Shown piece by piece: positions 1 to 8,309 of a stretch of DNA of 64,000 nt. Under the pieces are notes generated by a model that saw only the letters and a program-made list of their open reading frames with translations, was not told the DNA's origin and made no database searches. The stretch comes from Mycobacterium sp. Marseille-P9652 (GTDB lineage Bacteria > Actinomycetota > Actinomycetes > Mycobacteriales > Mycobacteriaceae): NCBI RefSeq assembly GCF_902652685.1, contig NZ_CACRUY010000019.1:23311-87310 (forward strand), written 5' to 3'. The number at the start of each line of letters is the position of its first letter. Position 1 is the stretch's first letter. The position numbers were made by a program, and so were the translations under genes.

Positions 1-2
1 GC

Positions 3-1202
3 ATCGTCGAGGACGCCGATGGCGTGTGTTTCTGGGTGTACGACGGCCTGCAGCTGCCGAACATCGGGCTCAACGCGGTTGCGGGCCGGCCGAACGACGA
101 ATGGGGATTCGAGCCGTCGCGATTCAGCGACATGCGCGCCGGGTGTTACGACGTCGACGCACGGGTGAACGACTTGGATGCCTCCGGTGTGCTTGCCTCC
201 CTGTGCTTTCCGTCGTTCCCCACCATCTCCGGCGCGCTGTTCACCTACCGTGGAGACCGCGACGTGTCCGAGGCGATGGTGCGCGCCTACAACGACTGGC
301 ACATCGAGGACTGGTGCGGCCGGCATCCCGACCGGTTCATCCCGATGGGGATCCTGCCGTTGTGGGACCCGGCCCTGGCGGCGGCGGAAGTGCGGCGCCT
401 GGCGGGGCGGGGCTGTCGCGCGGTGACGGCTCCGCAGCACATCGGCAGCTACGGGCAGCCTCCGTGGCAGGATCCGCACTGGGATCCGCTGTGGCAGGCG
501 ATCTGCGAAGAGAACACGGTGGTGAACATCCACATCGGCACGGGCGGCGGGTTACCCGTGCCGTCCGACCTGACCACCTATCTGGCCTACAACTCGATGC
601 TGCCGATCGACACCCAGCGCTTCGTGGCCGACCTGTTGTTCTCACCGATCCTGAAGAAATTCCCGTCCATCAAATTCTCGCTGTCGGAGGGCGGCATCGG
701 GTGGATTCCCTTCCTGCTGGAGCGATTCGAGGACATCTACTCGCGCCAGCGGGCCTGGACGGGGGACGACCTGGGTGATGGGCTGAGCCCCAGCGACGTG
801 TATCGCCGCAACTTCATGTCGTGCTTCATCCGCGACCGGGTCGGGATCGAGATGCGGGAGCGCATCGGAGTGGAGACCATCTGCTGGGAGATGGACTACC
901 CGCATTCGGACAGCAGCTGGCCGGACGCGCCCGAGCAGCTCGCCGCACAGTTGGAGGGCTGCACACCCGACGAGGTCGAGGCCATCTCCTGGCGTAATGC
1001 GGCTCGCGCCTTCGGCTACACCGGCGTCGAGCGGCGGGGCAGGGAGAACTGCACCGTGGCAGCCCTGCGGGGCAGAATTGCCGGCCTCGATCTGTCGGCG
1101 CCGAAGGTCGATGCCGGCCGTGCACCCCGGGCCGGCGCCACCGCGATCACATACGGCGACATGAAGCTACGGATGGCGTCGATCCTTCGTGGTGGGGCGT
1201 GA
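3..1202 (+). CDS. Amidohydrolase (COG2159/ACMSD-like), 5' end outside window
   Basis: The reading frame is open to the left edge, so the gene starts upstream; the first GTG at 24 is internal. The protein is a TIM-barrel metal-dependent amidohydrolase of the ACMSD-like family, which includes hydrolases and decarboxylases of cyclic or aromatic acids. Visible family motifs are the HIG segment near base 530, a SEGGIGW segment near 685 and MDYPHSDSSW near 893, whose Asp is a likely metal ligand. The first metal motif lies outside the window. It closely resembles the amidohydrolase at 18842-20137 (shared PNIGLNAVAG and CFPSFP segments). The stop overlaps the next GTG start (GTGA), so it heads the operon. 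The substrate is unknown. Confidence 0.85.
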   Translation: MVEDADGVCFWVYDGLQLPNIGLNAVAGRPNDEWGFEPSRFSDMRAGCYDVDARVNDLDASGVLASLCFPSFPTISGALFTYRGDRDVSEAMVRAYNDWHIEDWCGRHPDRFIPMGILPLWDPALAAAEVRRLAGRGCRAVTAPQHIGSYGQPPWQDPHWDPLWQAICEENTVVNIHIGTGGGLPVPSDLTTYLAYNSMLPIDTQRFVADLLFSPILKKFPSIKFSLSEGGIGWIPFLLERFEDIYSRQRAWTGDDLGDGLSPSDVYRRNFMSCFIRDRVGIEMRERIGVETICWEMDYPHSDSSWPDAPEQLAAQLEGCTPDEVEAISWRNAARAFGYTGVERRGRENCTVAALRGRIAGLDLSAPKVDAGRAPRAGATAITYGDMKLRMASILRGGA

Positions 1203-2395
1203 CCGAACCGGATTACGGCGTCGTCCTCGGTGAGGCCGATCGGCAGTTCCGCGACGAGGTTCGCGCCTTTCTGGCGTCGGCACTGACGGCCGACGTCCGT
1301 GGCCCCGGGCGCGACGAGGCAGACCGGCTGCACCGAATGCGGCTATGGCAGAGTCGGCTTCACGACGCCAGCCTGGCCGCGATCTCCTGGCCCGTGCCAT
1401 TCGGGGGTCGCGGCGCCACTCCCGTGCAGCAGCTCATCTTCAACGCCGAAATGGCCGCCGCGCGTGCGCCCGAGCCCATCAACCGCAGCGCGGTCAATCA
1501 GCTCGGCCCCACCATCATTCAATGGGGCACCGACGAGCAACGCCAACGGTATCTGCCGAAAATCCTCTCGGGCGAGGAAGTATGGTGCCAGGGCTTCAGC
1601 GAGCCCGACGCGGGCAGTGACCTCGCCGCCCTGAAGACCAGGGCCGAACTGTGCGACGACGAGTTGATCATCAACGGCCAGAAAATCTGGACCTCTAAGG
1701 CCCAGTACGCGGACTGGATCTACATCCTGGCGCGCACCGATCCGGCAGCGGACAAGCACCAAGGGATCAGTTACGTCCTGGTTCCGCTGAGCGCGAGCGG
1801 GATCGAGGTGCGCCCGATCCGCCAGGTCACCGGACAGGCCGAGTTCAACGAGGTGTTCTTCGATTCGGTGCGGGTGCCGCTCGCCAACGTGCTCGGCCCA
1901 CTGCACGGCGGTTGGCAGGTGGCCAAATCCACGCTCGGCTACGAGCGCGTCGGACAGAGCCGCACCCACCGCATCGAACGGCGGTTGGGAATCCTGGTGC
2001 GGATGGCCCAGGAGCAGGGAGCGCTGGGGCAGGGGGCCCGCGGCGATGACGGCTACGTGGCTGACCGGATCGTCGGTTTCGCCGCACGAGTTGAGGCATT
2101 GCGTCAAATTGCGGCACAGGCAACGGCCGCCGGCGTCCGTGGTGAAAGTCCCGGACCCGAAGCGTCGGTCGCCAAGCTCTTGACCTCGGAGGTCGACCAG
2201 GCGATGGCCAACTTCGGGCTCGACCTCGCCGGACCGGGCGGAACCCTGGAACGCGGCTCGGTGGGGACGGCCAAGAACGGCAACGTCGCACAGAGCTACC
2301 TGCTGATGCGGGCCGCCACATTCGGCGCGGGAACGTCGGAGGTTCAGCGCAACGTCATCGCCGAGAAGATGCTGGGGTTGCCCCGTGACCCATGA
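1199..2395 (+). CDS. Acyl-CoA dehydrogenase, subunit with FSEP and GTSEVQR motifs (fadE-like)
   Basis: This 398-residue flavoprotein would introduce an alpha,beta double bond in an acyl-CoA. It has the dehydrogenase signature GFSEPDAGSDLAAL (about residues 132-145) and a C-terminal GTSEVQRN segment (about 378-385). It lacks the RxxFGxPIxxFQ motif of homomeric enzymes, and that motif is present in the next gene. This split is what mycobacterial alpha2beta2 dehydrogenases such as ChsE1-ChsE2 show, so the two products probably form one enzyme. The GTG start overlaps the upstream stop by 4 bp. The identity of the acyl substrate cannot be inferred. Confidence 0.9.
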   Translation: MTEPDYGVVLGEADRQFRDEVRAFLASALTADVRGPGRDEADRLHRMRLWQSRLHDASLAAISWPVPFGGRGATPVQQLIFNAEMAAARAPEPINRSAVNQLGPTIIQWGTDEQRQRYLPKILSGEEVWCQGFSEPDAGSDLAALKTRAELCDDELIINGQKIWTSKAQYADWIYILARTDPAADKHQGISYVLVPLSASGIEVRPIRQVTGQAEFNEVFFDSVRVPLANVLGPLHGGWQVAKSTLGYERVGQSRTHRIERRLGILVRMAQEQGALGQGARGDDGYVADRIVGFAARVEALRQIAAQATAAGVRGESPGPEASVAKLLTSEVDQAMANFGLDLAGPGGTLERGSVGTAKNGNVAQSYLLMRAATFGAGTSEVQRNVIAEKMLGLPRDP

Positions 2396-3470
2396 CGGCC
2401 CGTCATCGTTGAGCGACATCGCAGAAAGCGCAAAGGAACTCGCCCGACTGCGCGCGTCGGCTGACGACATCCTCCGGAGGGCATGGTCGCCGCAGGCGTT
2501 TCGCGCTCTGCTCGATGGCCCGGGTGCGGTGTTCGACCCGAAGCTGTGGCAGACCATCACCGAAGCCGGATGGGCCGACGTCCTGGTCAGCGCGACCGGC
2601 GGCGGGGGAGGGGGTGGCCTTCGCGAACTGTGTGTCCTCGCCGAGGCCGTCGGCGCCGCATCGGCACCCGTCCCGCTCGCTGCTGCTGCGGCGGCAGGGT
2701 GGTGTGAGGACGGGTGCGCCGACGGCGTCAGCCTCTTGTTGCTCGAGCGCGGTGAGCACACCGAGGCGGGGGTCTCGGGGGTATGGCCGCTCGTGCCGTA
2801 CGGCGCGGTCGCGACCAGGCTGCTGGTCTGCGCGGGCACGGGTGAGGCCACGGTTCTGGGCGCGGTCGAACCCACCGCACCCGGCGTGCTCTGTGAACCG
2901 GTGACCCCGCTCGACCACAACCCTGCGGCGCGAATCACGTTCGACAACGCGCCCATTCGGGTGATCGAGACGGGTGAGTGCGCCGGACGTCGCCACCGTC
3001 AGGCGGGTCTGCGGAGTTGGCTTGCTCAGGTGGCCGAACTGGTCGGCATTGCGTCGGCCGCGAATGACGCCGCAACCGAGTATGCGAAGCTGCGCGTCGC
3101 CTTCGGTCGCCCCATCGGCGCCTTCCAGGCGATCAAACACCGCCTGGTCGACCAGCGGTGCGCTATCGAAGTGGGGCGCGCACTCGTCAACCGGGCCGCC
3201 GACGCCTGCCAGCAGCAGCATCCCGATGCCGCGGCGCTCGTCTCGCTCGCCGCCTTCTGGGGCATCGACGCGCTGCGCGCGGTACCTGAAGGCGCCACCC
3301 AGGTCTTCGGCGGAATCGCCTACACGTGGGAGCACGACGCGCACATCTACCTGCGCCGCGCGGCCAGCGCGGCGGCGAACCTGGGCACCCGCGCCTACCA
3401 CCGCGAGGTGGCCACGCGGTGGCTGACCGCTCGTCACCCGGCGACCGAGACCCGGGGGGGCGTGACGTGA
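2385..3470 (+). CDS. Acyl-CoA dehydrogenase, partner subunit (fadE-like)
   Basis: This 361-residue protein is the complementary half of a heteromeric acyl-CoA dehydrogenase. It carries FGRPIGAFQAIKH in the third quarter and QVFGGIAYTWEHD near the C terminus, the flavin-contacting motifs absent from the preceding protein, but has no FSEP or GTSEVQR segment. The N-terminal domain is short and rich in Gly/Ala. The GTG start at 2385 lies inside the upstream gene (11-bp overlap), and the stop overlaps the next GTG. Coupled translation fits an obligate complex, inferred from the ChsE-type precedent. Confidence 0.88.
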   Translation: MTHDGPSSLSDIAESAKELARLRASADDILRRAWSPQAFRALLDGPGAVFDPKLWQTITEAGWADVLVSATGGGGGGGLRELCVLAEAVGAASAPVPLAAAAAAGWCEDGCADGVSLLLLERGEHTEAGVSGVWPLVPYGAVATRLLVCAGTGEATVLGAVEPTAPGVLCEPVTPLDHNPAARITFDNAPIRVIETGECAGRRHRQAGLRSWLAQVAELVGIASAANDAATEYAKLRVAFGRPIGAFQAIKHRLVDQRCAIEVGRALVNRAADACQQQHPDAAALVSLAAFWGIDALRAVPEGATQVFGGIAYTWEHDAHIYLRRAASAAANLGTRAYHREVATRWLTARHPATETRGGVT

Positions 3471-5596
3471 ACGCAACGGGCCAAACGCCTTTCCTCTCGG
3501 GTGTGCGGGTGCTTCAACTTGGTGACGGCATCGCCGGTTCGGCCGCCACGGCGCTGCTGGCCAGCCTCGGTGCGGAAGCGACGAAGGTGGTTGATGCCGA
3601 CGCACCTCATCGGGCGGGTCCCGTGATCGTCACCCCGGCCGGACCGGTCGCGGCCGTGGACCTCACTCTCGATCGCGGCAAGCGGATCGTCCACCCACCG
3701 ACGGACCTCTCCGCATTGACCGACGAGTACGACCTCGTGATCGTCGACCACGGGCGTGCCGTCACGCCACCGGCCGCCGACAACGCAGTCGTCGTCACAG
3801 TCAGCCCGTTCGGCCTCGATGGGCCTCGGTCGTCGGAGCCCGGCGGCGAGCTCGTCGCCCAGGCGGCCGGCGGTCTGCTGGCCACCATCGAGGGGTCCGA
3901 CGGTGCGCCCGTACCGGCGCCGGGCTACGTGGCCCTGAAGGCGGCGGGAGCCGTCACGGCGCTGGCGGCATTGCATGGCCTCGATCGGCGCAACGAGAGC
4001 CACGGGCCGGTGCTCGTCGACGTGTCGGTGCAGGAGGCGGTCGCGTTCACCGCGGCACTTCCGGAATGCGCCCACGTGCTCTATGGGTGCCCCGGAAGGG
4101 CCGGCAGCGGGCGTTATCTCGCGCCGTCGGGACTGTTTCCCTGCCGCGACGGCCTGGTCCGCATCACCGCAGTCGAGAACCACCAGTGGCGGGGTCTGCT
4201 TGCGGCGCTCGGCCATCCGGGCTGGGCCGACGGTCTCGACGAACGCCAGGCCCGCATCGACCACGCCGATCTGATCAACCAACACGTAACAGCCTGGGCG
4301 GCAACGCACGACAAGGAAGAGTGCGCGGCAACGCTACAAGCCAACGGCGTGCCGTCGACACCGGTGAATACCGCTAAAGAGATCTTGGCCTCACCGCAGT
4401 TCGCCTTCCGCGGCACTCTCTCGACGACGCCGCTCTGCGGCGTCGAAGTCCCCGTGCTCGAGTCGCCGTGGCTCACCCACGTTGGACAACGGTCGGATCA
4501 CACTCGCACCGGCCGCCTGAGCGACGTACGGATAGCCGAACTGACCCACGTCTTAGCCGGGCCGATCGTCGGTGCGCTGCTCGGTGCGATGGGGGCCACG
4601 GTGCTGCGGCTCGAAGATCCTCAGCGGCTCGACATTTACCGGCGGACTGGTCCGTTCGCCCGGGGTAAGCCCGGTGTCAACCGCGGTGCGTATTTCGCGG
4701 TGGCCAACCACTCCAAGCAAAGCCTGTTGATCGATCCTGCGCGCACCGTGGACGACGTCGCCGCGGCGTTATCCGACGTTGACGTCCTCATCGAGAACGT
4801 CGGCAGTGCGCGCCTCGCCAAACTCAAGGTGGATCCGGCCGACATGGCCCGTTCGGGGAGGCTCGCACTGCGGGTCTCCGGCTTCGGCTCGGAGGGGCCC
4901 ATGGCCGGGTACCGGGTGTACGCCAACAACGTTCAGGCTTATGGCGGGTTGGCCGGATTGACGGTCGGACCGGATGGAGCTCCGGCGCGGCTCGGCACCG
5001 TGATCGCCGACCCGTTGTCCTCGGTCGTGGGCGCAGCCGTGATCGCGGCGTGGGCCGTCGGGCCCGCGCGTGACACCGGCGCCATCATCGACCTCTCCAT
5101 GGCCGAGGTCGTCGCGTCCACCGTGGCCGAGTTCGTCGCCGCAGCCGCGGGGAGCCCCGACACCGGAGATTCCCGGCATCGCGGCGTCTATCGCGCCGCC
5201 GACGGCCGCTGGGTCGCCGTTGAAGTCGTGGAGCCCGATGAGTGGAAATGCCTGGCAGAGTTCTCTGGAGTATCGAATGATTCGGGGCATCCAGCGATCG
5301 TCGAGAAGCTGACGGGCCTGGTTGCCGCCGCGTCGGCCGACGATGTCTCCGCGCGACTGAACGCGTTGGGTTTGCGCGCCGCGGCGGTGCAACGGGCCGA
5401 GGACCTCGTTGTCGATCCGCATCTGGCGGTTCGCGGATTCTTTCCGGAGATCGCTCATCCAGACCCGGACATCAGTCCCGCCCGTCTCGTTGGGTTGCCG
5501 TGGCGATTCCACGGTCAAGGACCCGTCCCGCTCATGCCGCCACCGGCCCTGGGCAACGCGACTGCGCACCAAGGAGGCATGACCAATGTCCGCTGA
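3467..5596 (+). CDS. Tandem-domain CaiB/BaiF CoA-transferase
   Basis: A class III CoA-transferase of 709 residues made of two fused CaiB/BaiF domains (roughly 8-345 and 350-700). Class III enzymes move CoA between acids through an Asp-anchored intermediate. Domain 2 retains the expected Asp (VIADPLSSVVG), while the aligned position in domain 1 (GYVALKAAG) reads Tyr by eye, so domain 1 looks catalytically degenerate. CaiB enzymes are normally interlocked dimers, and here both protomers are on one chain. The start chosen is GTG 3467, which overlaps the upstream stop (GTGA); an open frame runs further upstream but lies within the dehydrogenase gene. Confidence 0.9.
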   Translation: MNATGQTPFLSGVRVLQLGDGIAGSAATALLASLGAEATKVVDADAPHRAGPVIVTPAGPVAAVDLTLDRGKRIVHPPTDLSALTDEYDLVIVDHGRAVTPPAADNAVVVTVSPFGLDGPRSSEPGGELVAQAAGGLLATIEGSDGAPVPAPGYVALKAAGAVTALAALHGLDRRNESHGPVLVDVSVQEAVAFTAALPECAHVLYGCPGRAGSGRYLAPSGLFPCRDGLVRITAVENHQWRGLLAALGHPGWADGLDERQARIDHADLINQHVTAWAATHDKEECAATLQANGVPSTPVNTAKEILASPQFAFRGTLSTTPLCGVEVPVLESPWLTHVGQRSDHTRTGRLSDVRIAELTHVLAGPIVGALLGAMGATVLRLEDPQRLDIYRRTGPFARGKPGVNRGAYFAVANHSKQSLLIDPARTVDDVAAALSDVDVLIENVGSARLAKLKVDPADMARSGRLALRVSGFGSEGPMAGYRVYANNVQAYGGLAGLTVGPDGAPARLGTVIADPLSSVVGAAVIAAWAVGPARDTGAIIDLSMAEVVASTVAEFVAAAAGSPDTGDSRHRGVYRAADGRWVAVEVVEPDEWKCLAEFSGVSNDSGHPAIVEKLTGLVAAASADDVSARLNALGLRAAAVQRAEDLVVDPHLAVRGFFPEIAHPDPDISPARLVGLPWRFHGQGPVPLMPPPALGNATAHQGGMTNVR

Positions 5597-5816
5597 TCGT
5601 CCCGCCACCGTGTGGGCGTCGACCTTCGTTCCCGGGAAGTCACCGATCCCCGGGTACGGCCAGGACGGCTACAGCGTCGCCTGGGTCGACACCCCCGACG
5701 GGCGGTTGCAAGTGCTGGTATCCGGGCGTCGTCCGGCGCCCGGCACCGTCGGCCGACTCGTCGACAAGACGTTGGAGGACAACATCATCGTTCTGTTCGA
5801 GGCGCAATCCGAATGA
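5586..5816 (+). CDS. Mini DUF35-type OB-fold protein without zinc ribbon
   Basis: A 76-residue protein resembling the C-terminal OB-fold half of DUF35 proteins (segment SVAWVDTPDGRLQVLV), with no cysteines and hence no zinc ribbon. DUF35 proteins accompany thiolase-like enzymes; in cholesterol degradation the DUF35 domain of ChsH2 binds the aldolase Ltp2. The gene starts 11 bp inside the preceding gene and its stop overlaps the thiolase-like start (ATGA), so a complex with that protein is likely. The family assignment rests on length, context and the OB-like strand pattern. Confidence 0.7.
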   Translation: MSADRPATVWASTFVPGKSPIPGYGQDGYSVAWVDTPDGRLQVLVSGRRPAPGTVGRLVDKTLEDNIIVLFEAQSE

Positions 5817-6931
5817 CAGGGACGCACGTCGCCGGTATCGGCGTCACACCGTTTGGCAAATTCGCCGACACCGCGCTGGCGACGCTCGGCTTCCGGGCCG
5901 CCGAGGCGGCACTTGCCGACGCGGGTATCGGCTATGACGCTGTCGGCGAGGTGTTCACTTCGTCCTCGATGGCGCCGCCCCAGACCGGCCTCAAAGTCGC
6001 ACTCCGCCTGGGCCGCACAGGGGTTCCGGTCACCGCCGTCGAGAGCGCCTCGGCGGGAGGCATGGTGGCCCTGCGACACGCCGTGTGGGCGGTGGCCTCC
6101 GGTCGTTGCGACACCGCGCTGGCGATCGGCTACGAGAAGACCACCGCGCTGGAACCCGGCGGCGTGGTGCCGGCGGCGGTCGACTTTTGGGACCGCTTCC
6201 CACCGCAGGTCCACTACGCGATCGAGGCGGATCGGTGGCTGCATGAGACCGGTTGCGGGCCGGAGGTTTTCGGAGCCGTCGCGGCCAAGTCGTACAACCA
6301 GGCGCGGCTGAATCCGCTCGCGGCGCGGCGCAACGACGACGAAGTAACGGTTGACCAGGTCATGGCTGCGCGGATGGTCGCCGAGCCGCTCACCAAGATG
6401 ATGTGTCACGCGTCCGTCGATGGTGGTGCGGCGATCGTCGTGACCGCCGGGCAGCGTCCCCGGTCCGTGGCGGTCAACGCGATCGAGCAGACGAGCTGGC
6501 CGCGAGATCAGGCCTGGCCGCTCGCCGGTCCGTGTGTCGGGCCGCCGTCACAGATCACGCTGACCGCTCGGCGCGCGTTCGAGGCGGCGCGGGCAACGCC
6601 GCACGACGTCGGATTGGTCTCCCTGCATGACATGTGCGCCAGCGAGGAGGTCACCGCGCTGATCGCGCTCGGCCTCGTGGAGGGCCGGGAGGTGGCCGAG
6701 CTGGCCCAGACGGGCGGCCTGGGATCCAAAGGCAGGCTGCCGACCAACACCGACGGCGGCTGCCTTGCTCGCGGCCACGCGTTCGGTGCGACCGGACTGG
6801 CCCAGGTCGCCGAGGTGGTGGGTCAGCTTCGCGGAGAGGCGGATTCGCGGCAAGTCGCCGACCCTCGCGTCGGGCTGGCGCAGGCGATGGGCGGCGGCGG
6901 CTCCTGCGTCGTCGCCGTGCTGGGTCGGTGA
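5813..6931 (+). CDS. Thiolase-superfamily protein (SCP-x/Ltp-like)
   Basis: A 372-residue thiolase-fold protein. The N-terminal nucleophile region reads VESASAGGMVAL, so the cysteine of ordinary thiolases appears replaced by Ala. The C-terminal glycine-rich segment GGCLARGHAFGATG matches the thiolase GH motif. It lacks the YD(S/G)F segment seen in the other two thiolase-like genes of the window, so it belongs to another subgroup. It may be a C-C lyase or acyl-CoA-binding partner acting with the small DUF35 protein just upstream. The ATG at 5813 overlaps the upstream stop; a longer open frame upstream is out of phase with the DUF35 gene and unlikely to be used. Confidence 0.85.
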   Translation: MTGTHVAGIGVTPFGKFADTALATLGFRAAEAALADAGIGYDAVGEVFTSSSMAPPQTGLKVALRLGRTGVPVTAVESASAGGMVALRHAVWAVASGRCDTALAIGYEKTTALEPGGVVPAAVDFWDRFPPQVHYAIEADRWLHETGCGPEVFGAVAAKSYNQARLNPLAARRNDDEVTVDQVMAARMVAEPLTKMMCHASVDGGAAIVVTAGQRPRSVAVNAIEQTSWPRDQAWPLAGPCVGPPSQITLTARRAFEAARATPHDVGLVSLHDMCASEEVTALIALGLVEGREVAELAQTGGLGSKGRLPTNTDGGCLARGHAFGATGLAQVAEVVGQLRGEADSRQVADPRVGLAQAMGGGGSCVVAVLGR

Positions 6932-6934
6932 TCG

Positions 6935-8149
6935 ATGGTGGCTCTCAGCAATCCCGCGCAGTTCTTCGGCGCCGACGCGCTTCCGGATCCGTATCCGCTG
7001 TATGACCGGATGCGCGCAGAGGCGCCGGTGCATCGCATCGGAAGCTCGGCGTTCTACGCCGTGTGCGGTTGGGATGCCGTGATGGAGGCCGTCGAACGCG
7101 TCGACGATTTTTCGTCGAACCTCACCGCGACGATGGTCTATCACGATGACGCGACGGTCACCCCATTCGAGATGGCTCCGCCCGGCGACCCTTCTCACGC
7201 CTTGGCCACCGCGGATGATCCGGTGCACGCCATGCACCGAAAGATCTTGCTACCGCACCTGTCCGCTAAGAGGGTCCGCATCATCGAGGAGTTCGCCGCC
7301 CATACCGCCGACCGGTTGTGGAACGAGCATCTGCGCGGCGACCGGATTGAATGGATGAGCGCGATGGCCAACCGACTCCCGATGATGGTGGTGGCCAGAC
7401 TGCTGGGCCTTCCCGACGGCGACGTCGACAAACTCATTCGCCTCGGCTACGCCACCACGACGCTGCTCGACGGCATCGTCACGGAGACTCAGCTCGCAGC
7501 GGCCCGAGCCGCGGCGATAGAACTGTCCGGCTATGTCGTGGAACATTTCGAAAAGGCAAGTGTCGAAGCCGAACACGGCCTGATGGCTGACCTGGCCCAA
7601 CGCTGCGCTACTGGCGAGTTGGAGCAGCACCCGGCGCTGACGATGATGCTGACTCTGTTCAGCGCCGCCGGCGAATCCACTGCATCACTTCTGGGCAGCG
7701 CGGCATGGATTCTCACCGACCGCCCCGAAATCCAAAGGCAGCTTCGTAACAATCCCGAACTGCTGGGCGCCTTCGTCGAAGAGGTACTGCGCTACGAGGC
7801 GCCGTTTCGTGGCCACTACCGCCACGTGATGCGCGATGCCACGCTCGGCGGAGTCGAGGTGCCCGCCAATTCCCATCTGCTGCTGATGTGGGGAGCGGCC
7901 AATCGCGATCCCGCGCACTTCGAGGCGCCAAACGAATTTCGCCTCGACCGCAGCAACTCCAAGGGACACGTGACCTTCGGTAAGGGAGCGCACTTCTGCC
8001 TGGGGGCCGCCCTGGCCCGCCTAGAGGCCCGAATCGTGTTGGGGATGCTGCTCGAGCGCACCAAATGGGTGGAAGCGATTGACGTCGGAGACTGGTTGCC
8101 CAGCATCCTGGTCCGGCGACGGGAGCGTCTCGAGTTGGCCGCCCGTTAG
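6935..8149 (+). CDS. Cytochrome P450
   Basis: A soluble 404-residue bacterial P450. The haem loop FGKGAHFCLG places the proximal Cys at about residue 355. The I-helix has SAAGEST and the K-helix has EEVLRYE (ExxR). It would need ferredoxin and reductase partners, and none is encoded nearby. It closes the operon that begins at the left edge, 3 bp after the thiolase-like gene, and would hydroxylate the pathway substrate or an intermediate. The P450 family number cannot be given without a search. Confidence 0.95.
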   Translation: MVALSNPAQFFGADALPDPYPLYDRMRAEAPVHRIGSSAFYAVCGWDAVMEAVERVDDFSSNLTATMVYHDDATVTPFEMAPPGDPSHALATADDPVHAMHRKILLPHLSAKRVRIIEEFAAHTADRLWNEHLRGDRIEWMSAMANRLPMMVVARLLGLPDGDVDKLIRLGYATTTLLDGIVTETQLAAARAAAIELSGYVVEHFEKASVEAEHGLMADLAQRCATGELEQHPALTMMLTLFSAAGESTASLLGSAAWILTDRPEIQRQLRNNPELLGAFVEEVLRYEAPFRGHYRHVMRDATLGGVEVPANSHLLLMWGAANRDPAHFEAPNEFRLDRSNSKGHVTFGKGAHFCLGAALARLEARIVLGMLLERTKWVEAIDVGDWLPSILVRRRERLELAAR

Positions 8150-8155
8150 CGGTCG

Positions 8156-8309
8156 TCAGCCGATTCCGCCGAGTGCGGAGATCCGCTCCCAGTCGCGACC
8201 GAGTTCCACGATGAGCGCCACGGTGCGTTGTGCGAACGCAGTTCGACGGTCCAGGAGCCGGTGTGGTCGGTGCGGTGGAAGCCGATGAGCGGGTTGTGCG
8301 GGGTCAGCG
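8156..8309 (-). pseudogene. Relic of a CaiB/BaiF CoA-transferase gene
   Basis: The sequence between the P450 and APH-like genes is a gene remnant. On the minus strand the first frame reads TPHNPLIGFHRTD, matching the middle of the intact CoA-transferase at 9641-10861 (TPHNPLTGFYRTR). A second frame then reads AFAQRTVALIVELGRDWERI and ends in a stop at 8156-8158, matching that protein's C terminus (ELGKDWDDI). The stretch between those two segments, well over 100 codons in the intact copy, is missing and the frames differ. The relic touches the stop codon of the APH-like gene. It is most simply a decayed paralogue that once followed the APH-like gene. Confidence 0.75.

Noticed and set aside
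1343-2956. Long open frame of 537 codons on the minus strand over the acyl-CoA dehydrogenases
   Set aside because: It lies antisense to genes with clear motifs, has a composition of GC-rich shadow frames and shows no domain.
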